Positions 35,658 through 44,825 of a DNA stretch of 64,000 nt are shown here, one piece after another (the stretch's first letter is position 1; every line of letters begins with the position of its first letter). The notes below the pieces were generated by a model. The model saw nothing but the letters and a program-made list of their open reading frames with translations. It was not told the origin of the DNA and did not search any database. The position numbers and the translations under genes are program-made. Source of the DNA: Sphingobacterium sp. (lineage in GTDB: Bacteria; Bacteroidota; Bacteroidia; Sphingobacteriales; Sphingobacteriaceae); assembly GCA_031286695.1 (NCBI GenBank), contig JAITTY010000006.1, forward strand, positions 1,178,001 to 1,242,000. Direction: 5' to 3'.

Positions 35658-36566
35658 TCAAACAGTACTGTTTCGAGCTTGGTTTGGAGACATTCCAGTT
35701 TGCTTTTTGAAGAAATTGGTGAAATAGGATGGATATTCAAATCCCAGGCTGTAGGCAATATCCGATATGTTCCAATTTGTGTGCAATAATAAAGCTCTGG
35801 CCTCCTGGGCCACACGATTTGCAATATGCATACTGGTCGTTTTGCCGGTTGTTTCTTTTACCGATCTGTTGAGGTGATTGATATGTACCGAGAGTGCATG
35901 TGCGTAATCGGCAGGGCTTTTTAACTGTAGGCTGAGCTGAAGAGTATTGATAGGAAATTGTCGTTCCAGCAGCTCAAGAAATAGTCCTGATACCCGCGTC
36001 GAGGCATTGGTGTAAGATCCAAAACTTGCCGCAGGGCTTGATTTCATCGTTTCATGAATCAGAAGATGCAAGTAGCTGCGCAACATATCATCTTTATGGA
36101 TATAGCTTGAGTTCATTTCAGTCATCATTTTCTGGAAGATAATTGAAATTTCTGCTAACTGCGCTTCGTCTGGAAAATAAATCGGGTTGCTGCCTATCTT
36201 GAAAAGCGGAGAATCCTTTAGACTTTCAATCCGTTCACTATGTTGGATAAATTCTTCAGTAAATACACAATACCAACCTGCCTGCTCGGTCGATTCAGGC
36301 TCCCAAGCATAGGGGACGACTGGATTAGCAAATAACATAGCTGGTCTATCTATTTGTATCCATTTATCGGCGTAATATAGTTTTCCCCTTCCTATAATAA
36401 GAGAGGTTTTATAAAAATCACGACGATTATAAGGAGATACAACGGTACAGGTTTCTCTGCTAAAAACATTGAAATGACCAATTCCTGTGTTATTTAGTGG
36501 CATATCTGGAAGAGATAGTCCTGGTTGTCTTTTGTAAAAATCTGTTACACTTTCGGCTGATTTCAT
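35658..36566 (-). CDS. AraC family transcriptional regulator
   Basis: About 302 residues starting at [12 protein letters not shown] (an ATG nine codons earlier is possible). The N-terminal cupin-like sensor (~25-140) is followed by the two AraC helix-turn-helices (~200-300), with [21 protein letters not shown] and [20 protein letters not shown], then [13 protein letters not shown]. Upstream of and co-oriented with the aldo/keto reductase gene, suggesting regulation of that neighbour. Confidence 0.9.
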   Translation of the reverse strand: MKSAESVTDFYKRQPGLSLPDMPLNNTGIGHFNVFSRETCTVVSPYNRRDFYKTSLIIGRGKLYYADKWIQIDRPAMLFANPVVPYAWEPESTEQAGWYCVFTEEFIQHSERIESLKDSPLFKIGSNPIYFPDEAQLAEISIIFQKMMTEMNSSYIHKDDMLRSYLHLLIHETMKSSPAASFGSYTNASTRVSGLFLELLERQFPINTLQLSLQLKSPADYAHALSVHINHLNRSVKETTGKTTSMHIANRVAQEARALLLHTNWNISDIAYSLGFEYPSYFTNFFKKQTGMSPNQARNSTV

Positions 36567-36745
36567 ACCACTAAAATAAAAAAATAGAAGCAATCCTGCG
36601 TCACGGACACATCAGTTTCTCCAAACGAAGGCTCGTAATTTAGTATCACAATGCTAACTTATTCGAATGGTTTATGATTTAGTTGTTATTTTTGGAGATA
36701 TTCAAAATCGATTTTCTGACGCTTATAATTTTACAGCTTGCGACC

Positions 36746-37099
36746 ATGATCAAAATTTACCATAATATAAATTGCAGCAAGAGCTGCAGTGTACTGGAAC
36801 TGTTAGAACAACAAAGTGCTGAATTTGAAATACAGGAATACCTAAATGATGTTCCGACCAAGGCGCAATTGGTCGAGCTATTGGGGCAGCTCGGGCTAAC
36901 ACCTATGGAACTCATCAGAAAAGGAGAATCGGTATTTCAAGAGAAATTCCAAAACCTCGAACTAACGGATGAGCAATGGATCGATGTGCTGCTTGCATAT
37001 CCTATTTTGATCGAACGCCCGATAGTTGTAAGGGATGGCGTTGCAGTAATTGGCCGACCAATCGAAAAGGTTGTAGAGCTCATTGGGGGTAAATCATAA
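36746..37099 (+). CDS. arsC: ArsC-like (arsenate reductase family) protein
   Basis: 117 residues from the ATG giving MIKIYHNINCSKSCSVLELL; a start 63 nt upstream would add an unrelated leader. The catalytic Cys10 lies in NCSKS and anion-site arginines are present in LIRKGE, IERPIVV and GRPIEKV. Unusually, the Arg normally four residues after the Cys is a second Cys (C14). So it may be a Spx/YffB-like or altered ArsC rather than a true arsenate reductase. Stands alone, with no ars genes around. Confidence 0.82.
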   Translation: MIKIYHNINCSKSCSVLELLEQQSAEFEIQEYLNDVPTKAQLVELLGQLGLTPMELIRKGESVFQEKFQNLELTDEQWIDVLLAYPILIERPIVVRDGVAVIGRPIEKVVELIGGKS

Positions 37100-37228
37100 G
37101 GTTGGCTTGAATGTTGTACATCGTTGTGTATGAAACATTTTTTGAATGTAGCGGCGGCTGTATTGGATATTTTTAGACTATTTATCTGAACAGCCAGGTA
37201 AACCTTGTCTTAAGCGATCTGAACGGGA

Positions 37229-38152
37229 TTAATTTAATTGATCTGATTTTGTTATTTTTTTAAAGAGGTTATTTATGCTTTTGCCAACTTTATCCGGGTC
37301 TTGCTGGTGTATCCCATGGCTGTATCCTGGGAGGAGAATCAGTTCACAATTGTCGTTTTGCTTAATTAGGTCTGCATAATGTTTGATACGAAGGTTATCA
37401 AACGCATCAAACCAAAATCTACCATTTATTCCTAATTTAGCGTTCATTTCTTTTTCGTACCTCTCAATAGGCCGATTATAAGCGATGAATACGGTAATTG
37501 GGATATTATTTAGCGGAGGTAGATTGCTATATTCTTTGAAAAATTGATTTTCGCTGATAGCGAGTTCTCTTTTCATTTCCAATCTTGCACCATAGGAGAG
37601 ATTTTTGTCACTTATCATATCCGAAAGCATTTTTATCCAGAGCTGCTGGTAGCCAATTTGGCTATTTGATGTTTTGGTGGCCACAGCGTCTTCTTTTTTT
37701 GTTAACATAAAGTCGGTGGGATCAATTAGGATTAAGCCGGCAACTTCATTAGAATATTTAGCCGCAAACAGTCGAGTGAGGGCTCCGCCTAGAGAATGAC
37801 CCACCAGGATATAAGGTGGTTTAATATTTAATGTGTATAGGATTAGATGCAGTTTGGTCACAACATCATTGTCTGATTTTAACGATAGATCAGGTTCTGA
37901 GCTACCTAGACCGTTTCTGTCATAACAGAAATAAGGTATATCGTTCATTAGTTTTGGAAAAAGAACAGAAAAATTGTCTCCCCCCATTCCTAGACCACTT
38001 TCAAAGATGACAATTGGTTCATTGGATTTTCTATTTTCCAATCCCTTAATCAAATAGGACGTTCGTAGGTTTCCGATACTGACCATTTCTTGTGAATAGC
38101 TCTGTACAGCTGTAATAAAAATAAGAAATAGGATGATCGCCCAAGTTTTCAT
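37229..38152 (-). CDS. Exported alpha/beta hydrolase
   Basis: 307 residues with a signal peptide (MKTWAIILFLIFITAVQSYS). Alpha/beta-hydrolase features: IVIFESGLGMGGDNF oxyanion region, nucleophile Ser in LVGHSLGGALTRLFA, acid in LILIDPTD and His in LLPGYSHGIHQQDP. Probably a periplasmic esterase or peptidase-like hydrolase. Its downstream neighbour is convergent. An exported protein gene lies 37 nt upstream on the same strand. Confidence 0.9.
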   Translation of the reverse strand: MKTWAIILFLIFITAVQSYSQEMVSIGNLRTSYLIKGLENRKSNEPIVIFESGLGMGGDNFSVLFPKLMNDIPYFCYDRNGLGSSEPDLSLKSDNDVVTKLHLILYTLNIKPPYILVGHSLGGALTRLFAAKYSNEVAGLILIDPTDFMLTKKEDAVATKTSNSQIGYQQLWIKMLSDMISDKNLSYGARLEMKRELAISENQFFKEYSNLPPLNNIPITVFIAYNRPIERYEKEMNAKLGINGRFWFDAFDNLRIKHYADLIKQNDNCELILLPGYSHGIHQQDPDKVGKSINNLFKKITKSDQLN

Positions 38153-38189
38153 ATTTCTACTAAATTTAAAAATAATTCATTGCTGACAA

Positions 38190-38816
38190 TTATCGCTTAT
38201 TGATTAGCCCCACTATATGTTCTTTGATACCATTGATTGCTTGTGGCTCAATGTCCGTAAATTGATAATCATTGAGTATAAATTGATGAGAGAGGTCTTG
38301 TTCCAATAATATTGTTCTGCCTTTTGAAAGGTTGTAAATTTTGGAATTAATTATGCAAATATCATGGGTATCCTGCGTCAGTGCTATAAAATCAATACGA
38401 TAATCATCTCGTATTAGAGTTCCTTGGCCAAAGTAGTCGGGATGGTTTCTAGAGACGTTTCCTGCATAGATTTTGTTTGTTTGAGCCAATTTCATCATGG
38501 ATTCATGTGGGGTTAATCTAACCGCGATGTTGCAGAAAGAATAATATTCCGTGTCCTCGGTGGTTTTGGTCAAGCCAAATGTATAAATGATATAATTATT
38601 CCCGCCAAGTGATAATGAGTCTACCATAACTTTTGTTCCTAAAGCTTGATAGGGCTTAACGTGGAAGTTGAAATTTTGCATTGGTAAAATGCTTGCCTGT
38701 GTTGGTACCTTAACATTGTCTTTTTCGAGAAAATAACCCGCATCCTTCACTTGTCCAATGCTGATTTGGGAAAAGCATACAAGAAGCAGGATCCATATTC
38801 CTATAATTCTATTCAT
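38190..38816 (-). CDS. Exported hypothetical protein
   Basis: 208 residues with a signal peptide (MNRIIGIWILLLVCFSQISIG). The mature part is mixed alpha/beta with SLGGNNYIIYTFGLTKTTED, a CNIAVRLTPHESMM segment and LSKGRTILLEQDLS. No family recognised. 37 nt upstream of the alpha/beta hydrolase and same strand, so the two exported proteins are likely co-expressed. Confidence 0.72.
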   Translation of the reverse strand: MNRIIGIWILLLVCFSQISIGQVKDAGYFLEKDNVKVPTQASILPMQNFNFHVKPYQALGTKVMVDSLSLGGNNYIIYTFGLTKTTEDTEYYSFCNIAVRLTPHESMMKLAQTNKIYAGNVSRNHPDYFGQGTLIRDDYRIDFIALTQDTHDICIINSKIYNLSKGRTILLEQDLSHQFILNDYQFTDIEPQAINGIKEHIVGLINKR

Positions 38817-38983
38817 TTTTTTAATTTATTGCTTATCAAAGTATATCTAAAGTAATTGTACAAATTGTCTAATGATATAATTATTCGGTAAATGTGGAGA
38901 TGGTCTCGGTTAATCAACACTATTTGTCGGTAAGGCGACAGGATTCTGCGGCACAAAATGTGGGCCGTGTTATGCTACGGTCT

Positions 38984-39541
38984 TTATTTTGCAGTATGTG
39001 CCGATAGCATCTTCTTTATTTGTACAATATGCCTTGTATTATGATGGATAACAAAGCGAAAGATATCGCCTAATCGGAGTTGTATCCAACTGCAAAAGGA
39101 CAGCTTAATATGAATTTTAGTCAGATCTTTTGATTTCGCTCTGTCCAGTAAATTAAGTAGCCTATCTTGCTGTTCTAAGAAGACTGTAATTACATCCTTA
39201 GTTAGCATGAGATACTTGGGATCCATTTTTTGAAAAGTTTTCATCTTTTTTTTCTTATCATTTGGCAAAATGGAATTGGCGAAATAATTCCCTAAAAAGC
39301 CAGTTTTGAAATCAGCGTTAAAGCTAAATTTGCTGTCGGTCATTTTTTTTGTGATCTCAGGCAAATAGAAATTTCCGTACAGATTTAGATGCTGTAGGCA
39401 TTCTAAGATATTCCATGATTCTTCATGAGGTCTATTGTTCAGTACTTCCTGCGAGAGCACCTTTAAGGAATTAACAAATGAAATATGTTCGTGGACTTGA
39501 TTTTCCAGTTGTTGAAGTAATTCTAATGATTTGTATTTCAT
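38984..39541 (-). CDS. DinB family protein
   Basis: 185 residues, DinB/DUF1569-like four-helix bundle. Candidate metal histidines are in SWNILECLQHLNLYG and near the C-terminus in RFVIHHNTRHIVQIKKML. It lies 51 nt downstream of a Crp/Fnr gene, with a TTGA-N6-TCAA dyad at 39583-39596 between them. Confidence 0.87.
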   Translation of the reverse strand: MKYKSLELLQQLENQVHEHISFVNSLKVLSQEVLNNRPHEESWNILECLQHLNLYGNFYLPEITKKMTDSKFSFNADFKTGFLGNYFANSILPNDKKKKMKTFQKMDPKYLMLTKDVITVFLEQQDRLLNLLDRAKSKDLTKIHIKLSFCSWIQLRLGDIFRFVIHHNTRHIVQIKKMLSAHTAK

Positions 39542-39582
39542 CTTTTTTTTGATAAAATACCCGAAAATAAATCACATAAATA

Positions 39583-39596
39583 TTGATTTGACTCAA
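39583..39596. promoter_or_regulatory. Putative Crp/Fnr operator upstream of the DinB gene
   Basis: TTGATTTGACTCAA has the TTGA-N6-TCAA core seen at the other two Crp/Fnr loci, overlaps the stop codon of the Crp/Fnr gene and is centred 48.5 nt upstream of the DinB start. The inner and outer bases match the other two sites only partly, so this call is weaker. Confidence 0.4.
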
Positions 39597-40117
39597 GATT
39601 TTACGATTCTTGATAAAGTTTCGGGAGTCATTCTAAGGTAATTGGCAATATGCTTATTGGGAATTATCTGAAATAATGCAGGATTTCGCTTGATAACTCT
39701 TTCATATCTACTTTTTGGGGAATCTAGCAGTAGATCTCGCTCCCTTTCAATTTGCTGCAGCACCAACTGTTCTAGTATCGTTATGTACAATCTTGTGTTT
39801 TCTGTCGTTGAATAGACAAAGTCCATAAAATCTCTCTTTTCGGCGACTAGAAGATCTGTTTTTTTTATCGCCTGGATTGCGAAATCCGAATAGCTATTAT
39901 GGATAAAGGAGTCCATTGCCACAATTAGATCACCATCGTATCCAAAGCGAATAATCTGTTCATGATCTTCTTGAAAAATAGAAATTTTTGTACTTCCTTT
40001 TTTTATGAAATAGATCTTTGAATCTGCTGAACCATTCATTTTAATATATTCATTTCTCTTGAAGGAAATTTCCTTTTTAAAAACGTGCGGCGATATGAGA
40101 TCTAAGAGCTTGAACAT
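39593..40117 (-). CDS. Crp/Fnr family transcriptional regulator (copy 3)
   Basis: About 174 residues starting at MFKLLDLISPHVFK (an ATG eight codons earlier is possible). cNMP-like barrel (EISFKRNEYIKMNGSADSKIYF) and a short C-terminal helix-turn-helix (NKHIANYLRMTPETLSRIV) ending right after the recognition helix. No iron-sulfur cysteines. Upstream of and co-oriented with the DinB gene, with a FNR-like dyad between. Confidence 0.88.
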   Translation of the reverse strand: MFKLLDLISPHVFKKEISFKRNEYIKMNGSADSKIYFIKKGSTKISIFQEDHEQIIRFGYDGDLIVAMDSFIHNSYSDFAIQAIKKTDLLVAEKRDFMDFVYSTTENTRLYITILEQLVLQQIERERDLLLDSPKSRYERVIKRNPALFQIIPNKHIANYLRMTPETLSRIVKS

Positions 40118-40320
40118 ACAAGTTATATTTAATTGAATCACGAAAGGTCTTCGAAATTAACGATTGTATTGTTTTTTTCAAATATTGATTATTGAGCTAC
40201 AAATATCGTCGAGTTTTGACCTAATATGGATTTCGGATTTACGGGTTGAATTATTATGTGCAGATTTATGATAATAATTGAAAATGTGACCTATGTTGTC
40301 ACGATTTTACAGATTTAAAT

Positions 40321-40989
40321 GTGGTATTAAAATATTTTAGTTTGAAAAGAGCACTATTTATCCTTCTCCTTTTGGCGATTTCATTTTTAATCGCGGCGTT
40401 TTTTATCAAAGTCAATAAACGAGAAACCTTGTTGTATAAGATACAGCAATGGGTTACTTACGACAAAGCTGATTGGGACAATTATGAAAATAACAAGCGA
40501 CTTCTTGGTTCAGCAGCAGCCCAAGCCACAACGACCGAAGTGGTTGCCGTGGCAGATGACCTATATCCAGTTGATACAAATTATGTTGCTTCAGAATTCA
40601 ATGCTTCAGAAATCGAAAAAGTTAAAAAAGCAGATTTTGGAAAATTAACTGTAGCGAAGTTACGCCCAGATCATGAGGATGCGCAAATCGCATTAATTCA
40701 TTTTACAGATCGTAAATTGACAGACGTGATTATCAATCAGAAAATTAATATTAAAGTTGGAACCTGTTTTGAAAATCCGAAAACAGATGGTCATTATAGC
40801 TGTGTGAGCTGTATGATTTTACTTTATAATCGAGCGAAGAAAGATTGGGTTGAGGCTCCAAATGGTGAAAATTTCATGAAAAATGCTTATGATTTTTACC
40901 AAGCTTCAGAAGGGGATATTTGGCAGGCGCGAGAGTTGTCCATGCGAATTCCGTATGATTATGCTTTAGTAGCAACATATAGCAAATAA
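40321..40989 (+). CDS. Membrane-anchored hypothetical protein, GTG start
   Basis: 222 residues with an N-terminal helix (ALFILLLLAISFLIAAFFI), then a probably extracytoplasmic domain. The ATG upstream is out of frame, so the start is GTG at 40321 (TTG at 40342 also possible). Two pairs of cysteines occur in VGTCFENPK and HYSCVSCMILLY. No family recognised. It is 23 nt before the DUF1266 gene on the same strand; they probably form an operon. Confidence 0.7.
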   Translation: MVLKYFSLKRALFILLLLAISFLIAAFFIKVNKRETLLYKIQQWVTYDKADWDNYENNKRLLGSAAAQATTTEVVAVADDLYPVDTNYVASEFNASEIEKVKKADFGKLTVAKLRPDHEDAQIALIHFTDRKLTDVIINQKINIKVGTCFENPKTDGHYSCVSCMILLYNRAKKDWVEAPNGENFMKNAYDFYQASEGDIWQARELSMRIPYDYALVATYSK

Positions 40990-41012
40990 TATTTCATAGT
41001 GAAGTAATTAAT

Positions 41013-42239
41013 ATGAATAGCATGATGTTTAAATTTTTTAGAGAACTATTGAATGCGGCGAGAGAAGGTGTCACTGATGCAAAAGAGGAATTGACGCTGC
41101 AAAGTGAACAGAAAAAAAAAGAGGACGAAGGGAGTCTAGTAACGGATGTAAATATACTCCGGGATATTCCCTACGAAGAGCAGTTCGGCAATGCACTTGG
41201 AGCTCCATTTAGGGTCATTGTTTTTGGGGATTGGTTTACTGTTTTCGGAAGTGCTGGAGATGACGGAAATTATCCGATTCATCTATATCAATTCGGAAAT
41301 TATGCCAAAATTGATCAATATCGAAGTGATTTTATCAAATTGTTAAAAAGGGACTTTGCTATAACGGATATGGAAAGTTGTTTCGAGGTTTTGACCAGCT
41401 ATTTTACATTACTTGGAATAGACAGAACGGGAACCGCATTGGAAGGGAAATCCGCTCATATTGATACAGCCATATGGGATATTTCAAAACCGGGGGTAAA
41501 TGCATTTGCTGTAGCTGTGACAAGTTATATTGTGACATCCGCAACTGACGTTGGATACCTCTCAAAACCAATAGCTTTAACCATTTTAAAGAATCTGTCG
41601 TTATATGCGAAAAAGCATTTTAGCGATTGGTTACTATTTTCTGACCATTTTCTAGAAGGAGAAAATCAGGTTGGTCTAAATAGCAAAATTGGAAAATCTT
41701 ACTTGAAACGGTACATCGGATATTTAAAGCAAAAGAAAGGCAGCCCCTGGAATAATGTGGAATGGCGGCTTGGAAATCAGTCTGGAATACTTTTACATGT
41801 GGCTTGGCGGTTCCAGCGGAAGCGATATCGTCATATTGAAGAATTTGAAAAAGAAGTTAATCTGTATCAAAAAGACACTTTAGAAAATAGGTATCGATGG
41901 AATCCAAATCAAATTGTTGTTGAACACTCTGAAATTGAGGTCTGTTACCTCGTTTGGATTAGAAGCATGGAGGATCTGAAAGAAAATGAATATCTGTTGG
42001 ACGATGAAGCAGACGCCTTTTGTGACGACAATGTAGATAATGGATATTATCAGGTTGAATTGTGTGCCAGATTGAAATCGTCTAATGGTCGATATTTTAC
42101 GGCTTTGGATTTGCTCTATCAACTGGAAGAGCAGCTCTCCGAGAAAGAGTTGGGTGACCATATCTTTTTCGAAGGATTGGATGCAATCGAAAAAGACGAA
42201 GAGGGAATTCCTATGTTCTATTTGAGTTGTGGAAGCTAA
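41013..42239 (+). CDS. DUF1266-containing protein, otherwise unknown
   Basis: 408 residues. The region ~140-235 (AIWDISKPGVNAFAVAVTS, GYLSKPIALTILKNLSL, FSDWLLFSDHFLEGENQVG) fits DUF1266, a family found in YbeR/YbeU-type proteins. The N-terminus (residues 1-60) is charged and helical, and the C-terminal ~100 residues are an acidic domain I do not recognise (EDLKENEYLLDDEADAF). Soluble. Likely partner of the membrane-anchored protein upstream (23-nt gap). Function not known. Confidence 0.72.
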   Translation: MNSMMFKFFRELLNAAREGVTDAKEELTLQSEQKKKEDEGSLVTDVNILRDIPYEEQFGNALGAPFRVIVFGDWFTVFGSAGDDGNYPIHLYQFGNYAKIDQYRSDFIKLLKRDFAITDMESCFEVLTSYFTLLGIDRTGTALEGKSAHIDTAIWDISKPGVNAFAVAVTSYIVTSATDVGYLSKPIALTILKNLSLYAKKHFSDWLLFSDHFLEGENQVGLNSKIGKSYLKRYIGYLKQKKGSPWNNVEWRLGNQSGILLHVAWRFQRKRYRHIEEFEKEVNLYQKDTLENRYRWNPNQIVVEHSEIEVCYLVWIRSMEDLKENEYLLDDEADAFCDDNVDNGYYQVELCARLKSSNGRYFTALDLLYQLEEQLSEKELGDHIFFEGLDAIEKDEEGIPMFYLSCGS

Positions 42240-42266
42240 TTCTCTTCGAATAAATGAGCCGTAAAA

Positions 42267-42395
42267 ATGATTTTGGCTATAAGTTTTTTATCGATCGGTA
42301 CCTGCGTTTTTGTTTACCTTCATCAGAATATCGTTCACCGGCGATTTTATTTGATTCACCGAAATAGACTAAGAAAAATATATTCTCCCTCATAA
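42267..42395 (+). CDS. Possible small membrane protein after the DUF1266 gene
   Basis: 42 codons: MILAISFLSIGTCVFVYLH forms one helix, then a basic tail (RRFYLIHRNRLRKIY). It starts 27 nt after the DUF1266 stop. Basic single-helix small proteins are plausible, but there is no independent support. Confidence 0.3.
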   Translation: MILAISFLSIGTCVFVYLHQNIVHRRFYLIHRNRLRKIYSPS

Positions 42396-42458
42396 ATTTA
42401 AGCGTTTGAAAAATAGCCGCCACGATCTAGCGTAATTAATTTAGCGTGGCATTTCATT

Positions 42459-42490
42459 TTTAAAACCCAGAATGTTTAAAACCCAGAATG
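42459..42490. repeat. 16-bp tandem duplication
   Basis: TTTAAAACCCAGAATG occurs twice in direct succession, just upstream of the hydrolase gene at 42510 and after a weak inverted repeat (GCCACG 42419-42424 / CGTGGC 42445-42450). Probably replication slippage; it may alter the promoter or leader of the next gene. Confidence 0.75.
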
Positions 42491-42509
42491 AAAATTTACT
42501 TTTTTGATT

Positions 42510-43709
42510 ATGAATATATTAATTAAGATTAGTTTGTGTTTGCTTGTGTTTTGTGCGGCGATTACTATGGGGAAGCCTCAGTCACGGGTCGATCAAATAA
42601 AGATTGATCTGACTGATATACCATGCTATTCGGAATTGATGCAAAGAGCTGGAGAAAACTTGAAGGATAAGCAATATCAAGCAGCTCTGGACAATTTTAA
42701 AGTCGCTTTTATTCATAAAGATTCGATTAGTAAATATGATTTTGCAAATGCGATGGTGGCGGCTGCACATGTAGACAGTGTGGACTTGGCAATTGCATGG
42801 TTTGAGGAAGGTATTAAGCTGGGATTGGGGGTAACGGAGGATGAGTATCATTATTTTTTAACAGCAGAGGATTTTCAAAATCTGAAAAGACAAACGGTTT
42901 ATCAAAATCAATTACATCGTCTGTCACTAAAATTATCAGAACAGGAGAAACGGCAAGTTGAGGTACAACGTGAATGGTTAAAAAAGATTCAATTTCGTGG
43001 CTCAGGATCATCGGTTGAGGCCGTCAAATCAGACTTTACTTTATATTGGAATCAAACTGGCGACAGTATTGTCCCTTATTTAGTATACCAACCGGCGGGC
43101 CTTGAACATACAAAACAGCGGAGAGCTATCGTCTACTTACATGGTGGTGTGTCAAGTGTGAATGAGTTTCAATTTAAAGATCCAAAAGTAGCGGATGAGC
43201 CAATCTTTAAATTGGCAGATTCTTTAGGAATTGTTGTGATTTATCCTTTTGGAAAAAAATCTTACGGTTGGGTACGACAGCTTTCTGCCTTTCAACAAGT
43301 GTTAGCTATCGCTGAAGAAGCGAGATTAAACTATTCGCTAGACAGCAAAGAAATTTACCTTGGTGGCATGTCAAATGGAGGTACAGCTGTTTACTGGTTT
43401 GCCACTCAAAAAAACACACCATTTAGAGCCTTCTTTACATTATCTGCCAACTGTGAACTCGTTATTGGACCAATCCATTGGGAGGGACTACAGAGCGATA
43501 GGCCGATATATTCGTTTCACACTGTCGATGATACAATCTATCCATTAGAGAAGATTAAAGCCGTATATGCTATCCATAAATCGCCCGCTTGGAATCTTCG
43601 GATATTGAAAACAGGAGGCCATGGATTCATTTATGATCCCGTTATAGGCCACCAATTATTCATGCAGTGTATTGATGAATTCCTGCAAGGAGTTCATAAG
43701 ATAGGATAA
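42510..43709 (+). CDS. Exported esterase/alpha-beta hydrolase with N-terminal helical-repeat region
   Basis: 399 residues from the ATG giving MNILIKISLCLLVFCAAITMG, a signal peptide (a TTG two codons upstream is ignored). Residues ~45-130 resemble TPR repeats (AGENLKDKQYQAALDNFKVAF, VDLAIAWFEEGIKLGL). The C-terminal half is a phospholipase/esterase-like fold: IVYLHGGVSS, nucleophile Ser in GGMSNGGTAVYWFA, Asp in TVDDTIYP and His in TGGHGF. TPR plus hydrolase in one exported protein is less common. Own transcription unit. Confidence 0.82.
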   Translation: MNILIKISLCLLVFCAAITMGKPQSRVDQIKIDLTDIPCYSELMQRAGENLKDKQYQAALDNFKVAFIHKDSISKYDFANAMVAAAHVDSVDLAIAWFEEGIKLGLGVTEDEYHYFLTAEDFQNLKRQTVYQNQLHRLSLKLSEQEKRQVEVQREWLKKIQFRGSGSSVEAVKSDFTLYWNQTGDSIVPYLVYQPAGLEHTKQRRAIVYLHGGVSSVNEFQFKDPKVADEPIFKLADSLGIVVIYPFGKKSYGWVRQLSAFQQVLAIAEEARLNYSLDSKEIYLGGMSNGGTAVYWFATQKNTPFRAFFTLSANCELVIGPIHWEGLQSDRPIYSFHTVDDTIYPLEKIKAVYAIHKSPAWNLRILKTGGHGFIYDPVIGHQLFMQCIDEFLQGVHKIG

Positions 43710-43832
43710 TCTAGACTGGATTGATGTTGCGGTACGCACATAACAAATTCAATTTCAATACTTGAAAGCATGGAAAAAGAAAGGTAGCGAAAACTGTAAT
43801 CTAATTGCTTTTGTTATCCTAAATAAAACGTT

Positions 43833-44273
43833 ATGAATAAATTACCGTTATTGATAATGAATTTGTTTGCATTTTTCATTTTTGGAGCATGTCAATCGCC
43901 CCAGAGGCCATCTCAACAAAATGCAAATGAATCTAAACAGAAGGTACAGGAAATACCTTCAAATATTACCTTTTTTGGTGGTGGAAGGTTTAAAAAAATG
44001 AATATGGTATCTGGTAAAACGGACACTATCTTTATTTCAGTCCATCAGGCGGATTCGGTACTTATCAAACTAAGAACACCCAAGGATACTGCTAATGTAA
44101 GGATTAGTCAGCTTTTTCTGCCCGATGGTTCTGCCGATGGACCCTTTGGTCGGGAACTCACCTATAGATTTAAAGATATTGGCCAATACTATATTACTGT
44201 AAACGAGAATCGGATGATAGGGAATCATTATTCGGGTCCATATGAAGTGCAAATTGTGCCGATAGTGCAATAA
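43833..44273 (+). CDS. Small lipoprotein, unknown
   Basis: 146 residues with a lipobox (FGAC). The mature domain is beta-rich (TDTIFISVHQADSVLIKLRT, VRISQLFLPDGSADGPFG, IGQYYITVNENRMIG), suggesting an immunoglobulin-like or C2-like sandwich. No family recognised. Ends in a hairpin whose stem begins at its stop codon. Confidence 0.7.
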   Translation: MNKLPLLIMNLFAFFIFGACQSPQRPSQQNANESKQKVQEIPSNITFFGGGRFKKMNMVSGKTDTIFISVHQADSVLIKLRTPKDTANVRISQLFLPDGSADGPFGRELTYRFKDIGQYYITVNENRMIGNHYSGPYEVQIVPIVQ

Positions 44274-44322
44274 AAGATAGCTCTTCTAAGCGAATTTTGT
44301 TCAGTTAGAGCAGCTATCTTTT
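44272..44322. terminator. Long terminator hairpin between two lipoprotein genes
   Basis: AAAAGATAGCTCTTCTAA pairs with TTAGAGCAGCTATCTTTT over 16 of 18 positions, with A/T runs at both ends. It overlaps the stop codon of the plus-strand lipoprotein gene. Confidence 0.75.
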
Positions 44323-44378
44323 CATTCAGCGATTGACTGTCTTGGCCAATATGACTGATGCTAGATCTTCTCTTCAGA

Positions 44379-44825
44379 TTACTCAACGTCTCCTTTATAT
44401 TTGATCGTATTATTCTCGTAAAGCGCTGATTTTTTAGTATCATATTTATAGCTATCCTTCTGGTAAATGTCATTTTCAACCTTGTTCAAGATAATGGTAT
44501 TTTTATTGTCAGGTAAGAATAATTCAAGTTTTGATTTATCATCGCTAACAACAACAAAAGCACTAATGACAGCTTCGCCTTCTTTTTTCTCTGTCGGATT
44601 TAGACGTAGGCCAACATTAAAAACTTGGATACATCCTTGCTTTATCTCGCTCCAAGTCTGTCCCGCAGCGACTAGACAACCATGCTCATCCTTATTGCCG
44701 CCAATGGATGGTGTGTCCTCTTTCTTGCTTTGATCAGTTACTTTCTCGGATTCGCTGTGCTTGGGAGCATTGTTACAGGCTGTCAAAGTAACAAGGCTCA
44801 TCACTATAAATGCTAGTTTTTTCAT
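44379..44825 (-). CDS. Small lipoprotein, unknown
   Basis: 148 residues, lipobox LTAC at about 14-17. The mature part has a charged linker (SESEKVTDQSKKEDTPS), an LVAAGQTWSEIKQGCIQVF segment with two cysteines in the domain (HGCLV, QGCIQ) and a beta-rich end (SKLELFLPDNKNTIIL). No family recognised. Monocistronic, convergent with the lipoprotein at 43833. Confidence 0.75.
   Translation of the reverse strand: MKKLAFIVMSLVTLTACNNAPKHSESEKVTDQSKKEDTPSIGGNKDEHGCLVAAGQTWSEIKQGCIQVFNVGLRLNPTEKKEGEAVISAFVVVSDDKSKLELFLPDNKNTIILNKVENDIYQKDSYKYDTKKSALYENNTIKYKGDVE

Noticed and set aside
34574..35824. Long version of the aldo/keto reductase (416 residues)
   Set aside because: The extra 83 N-terminal residues overlap the AraC gene and lack homology; the normal family start is at 35575.
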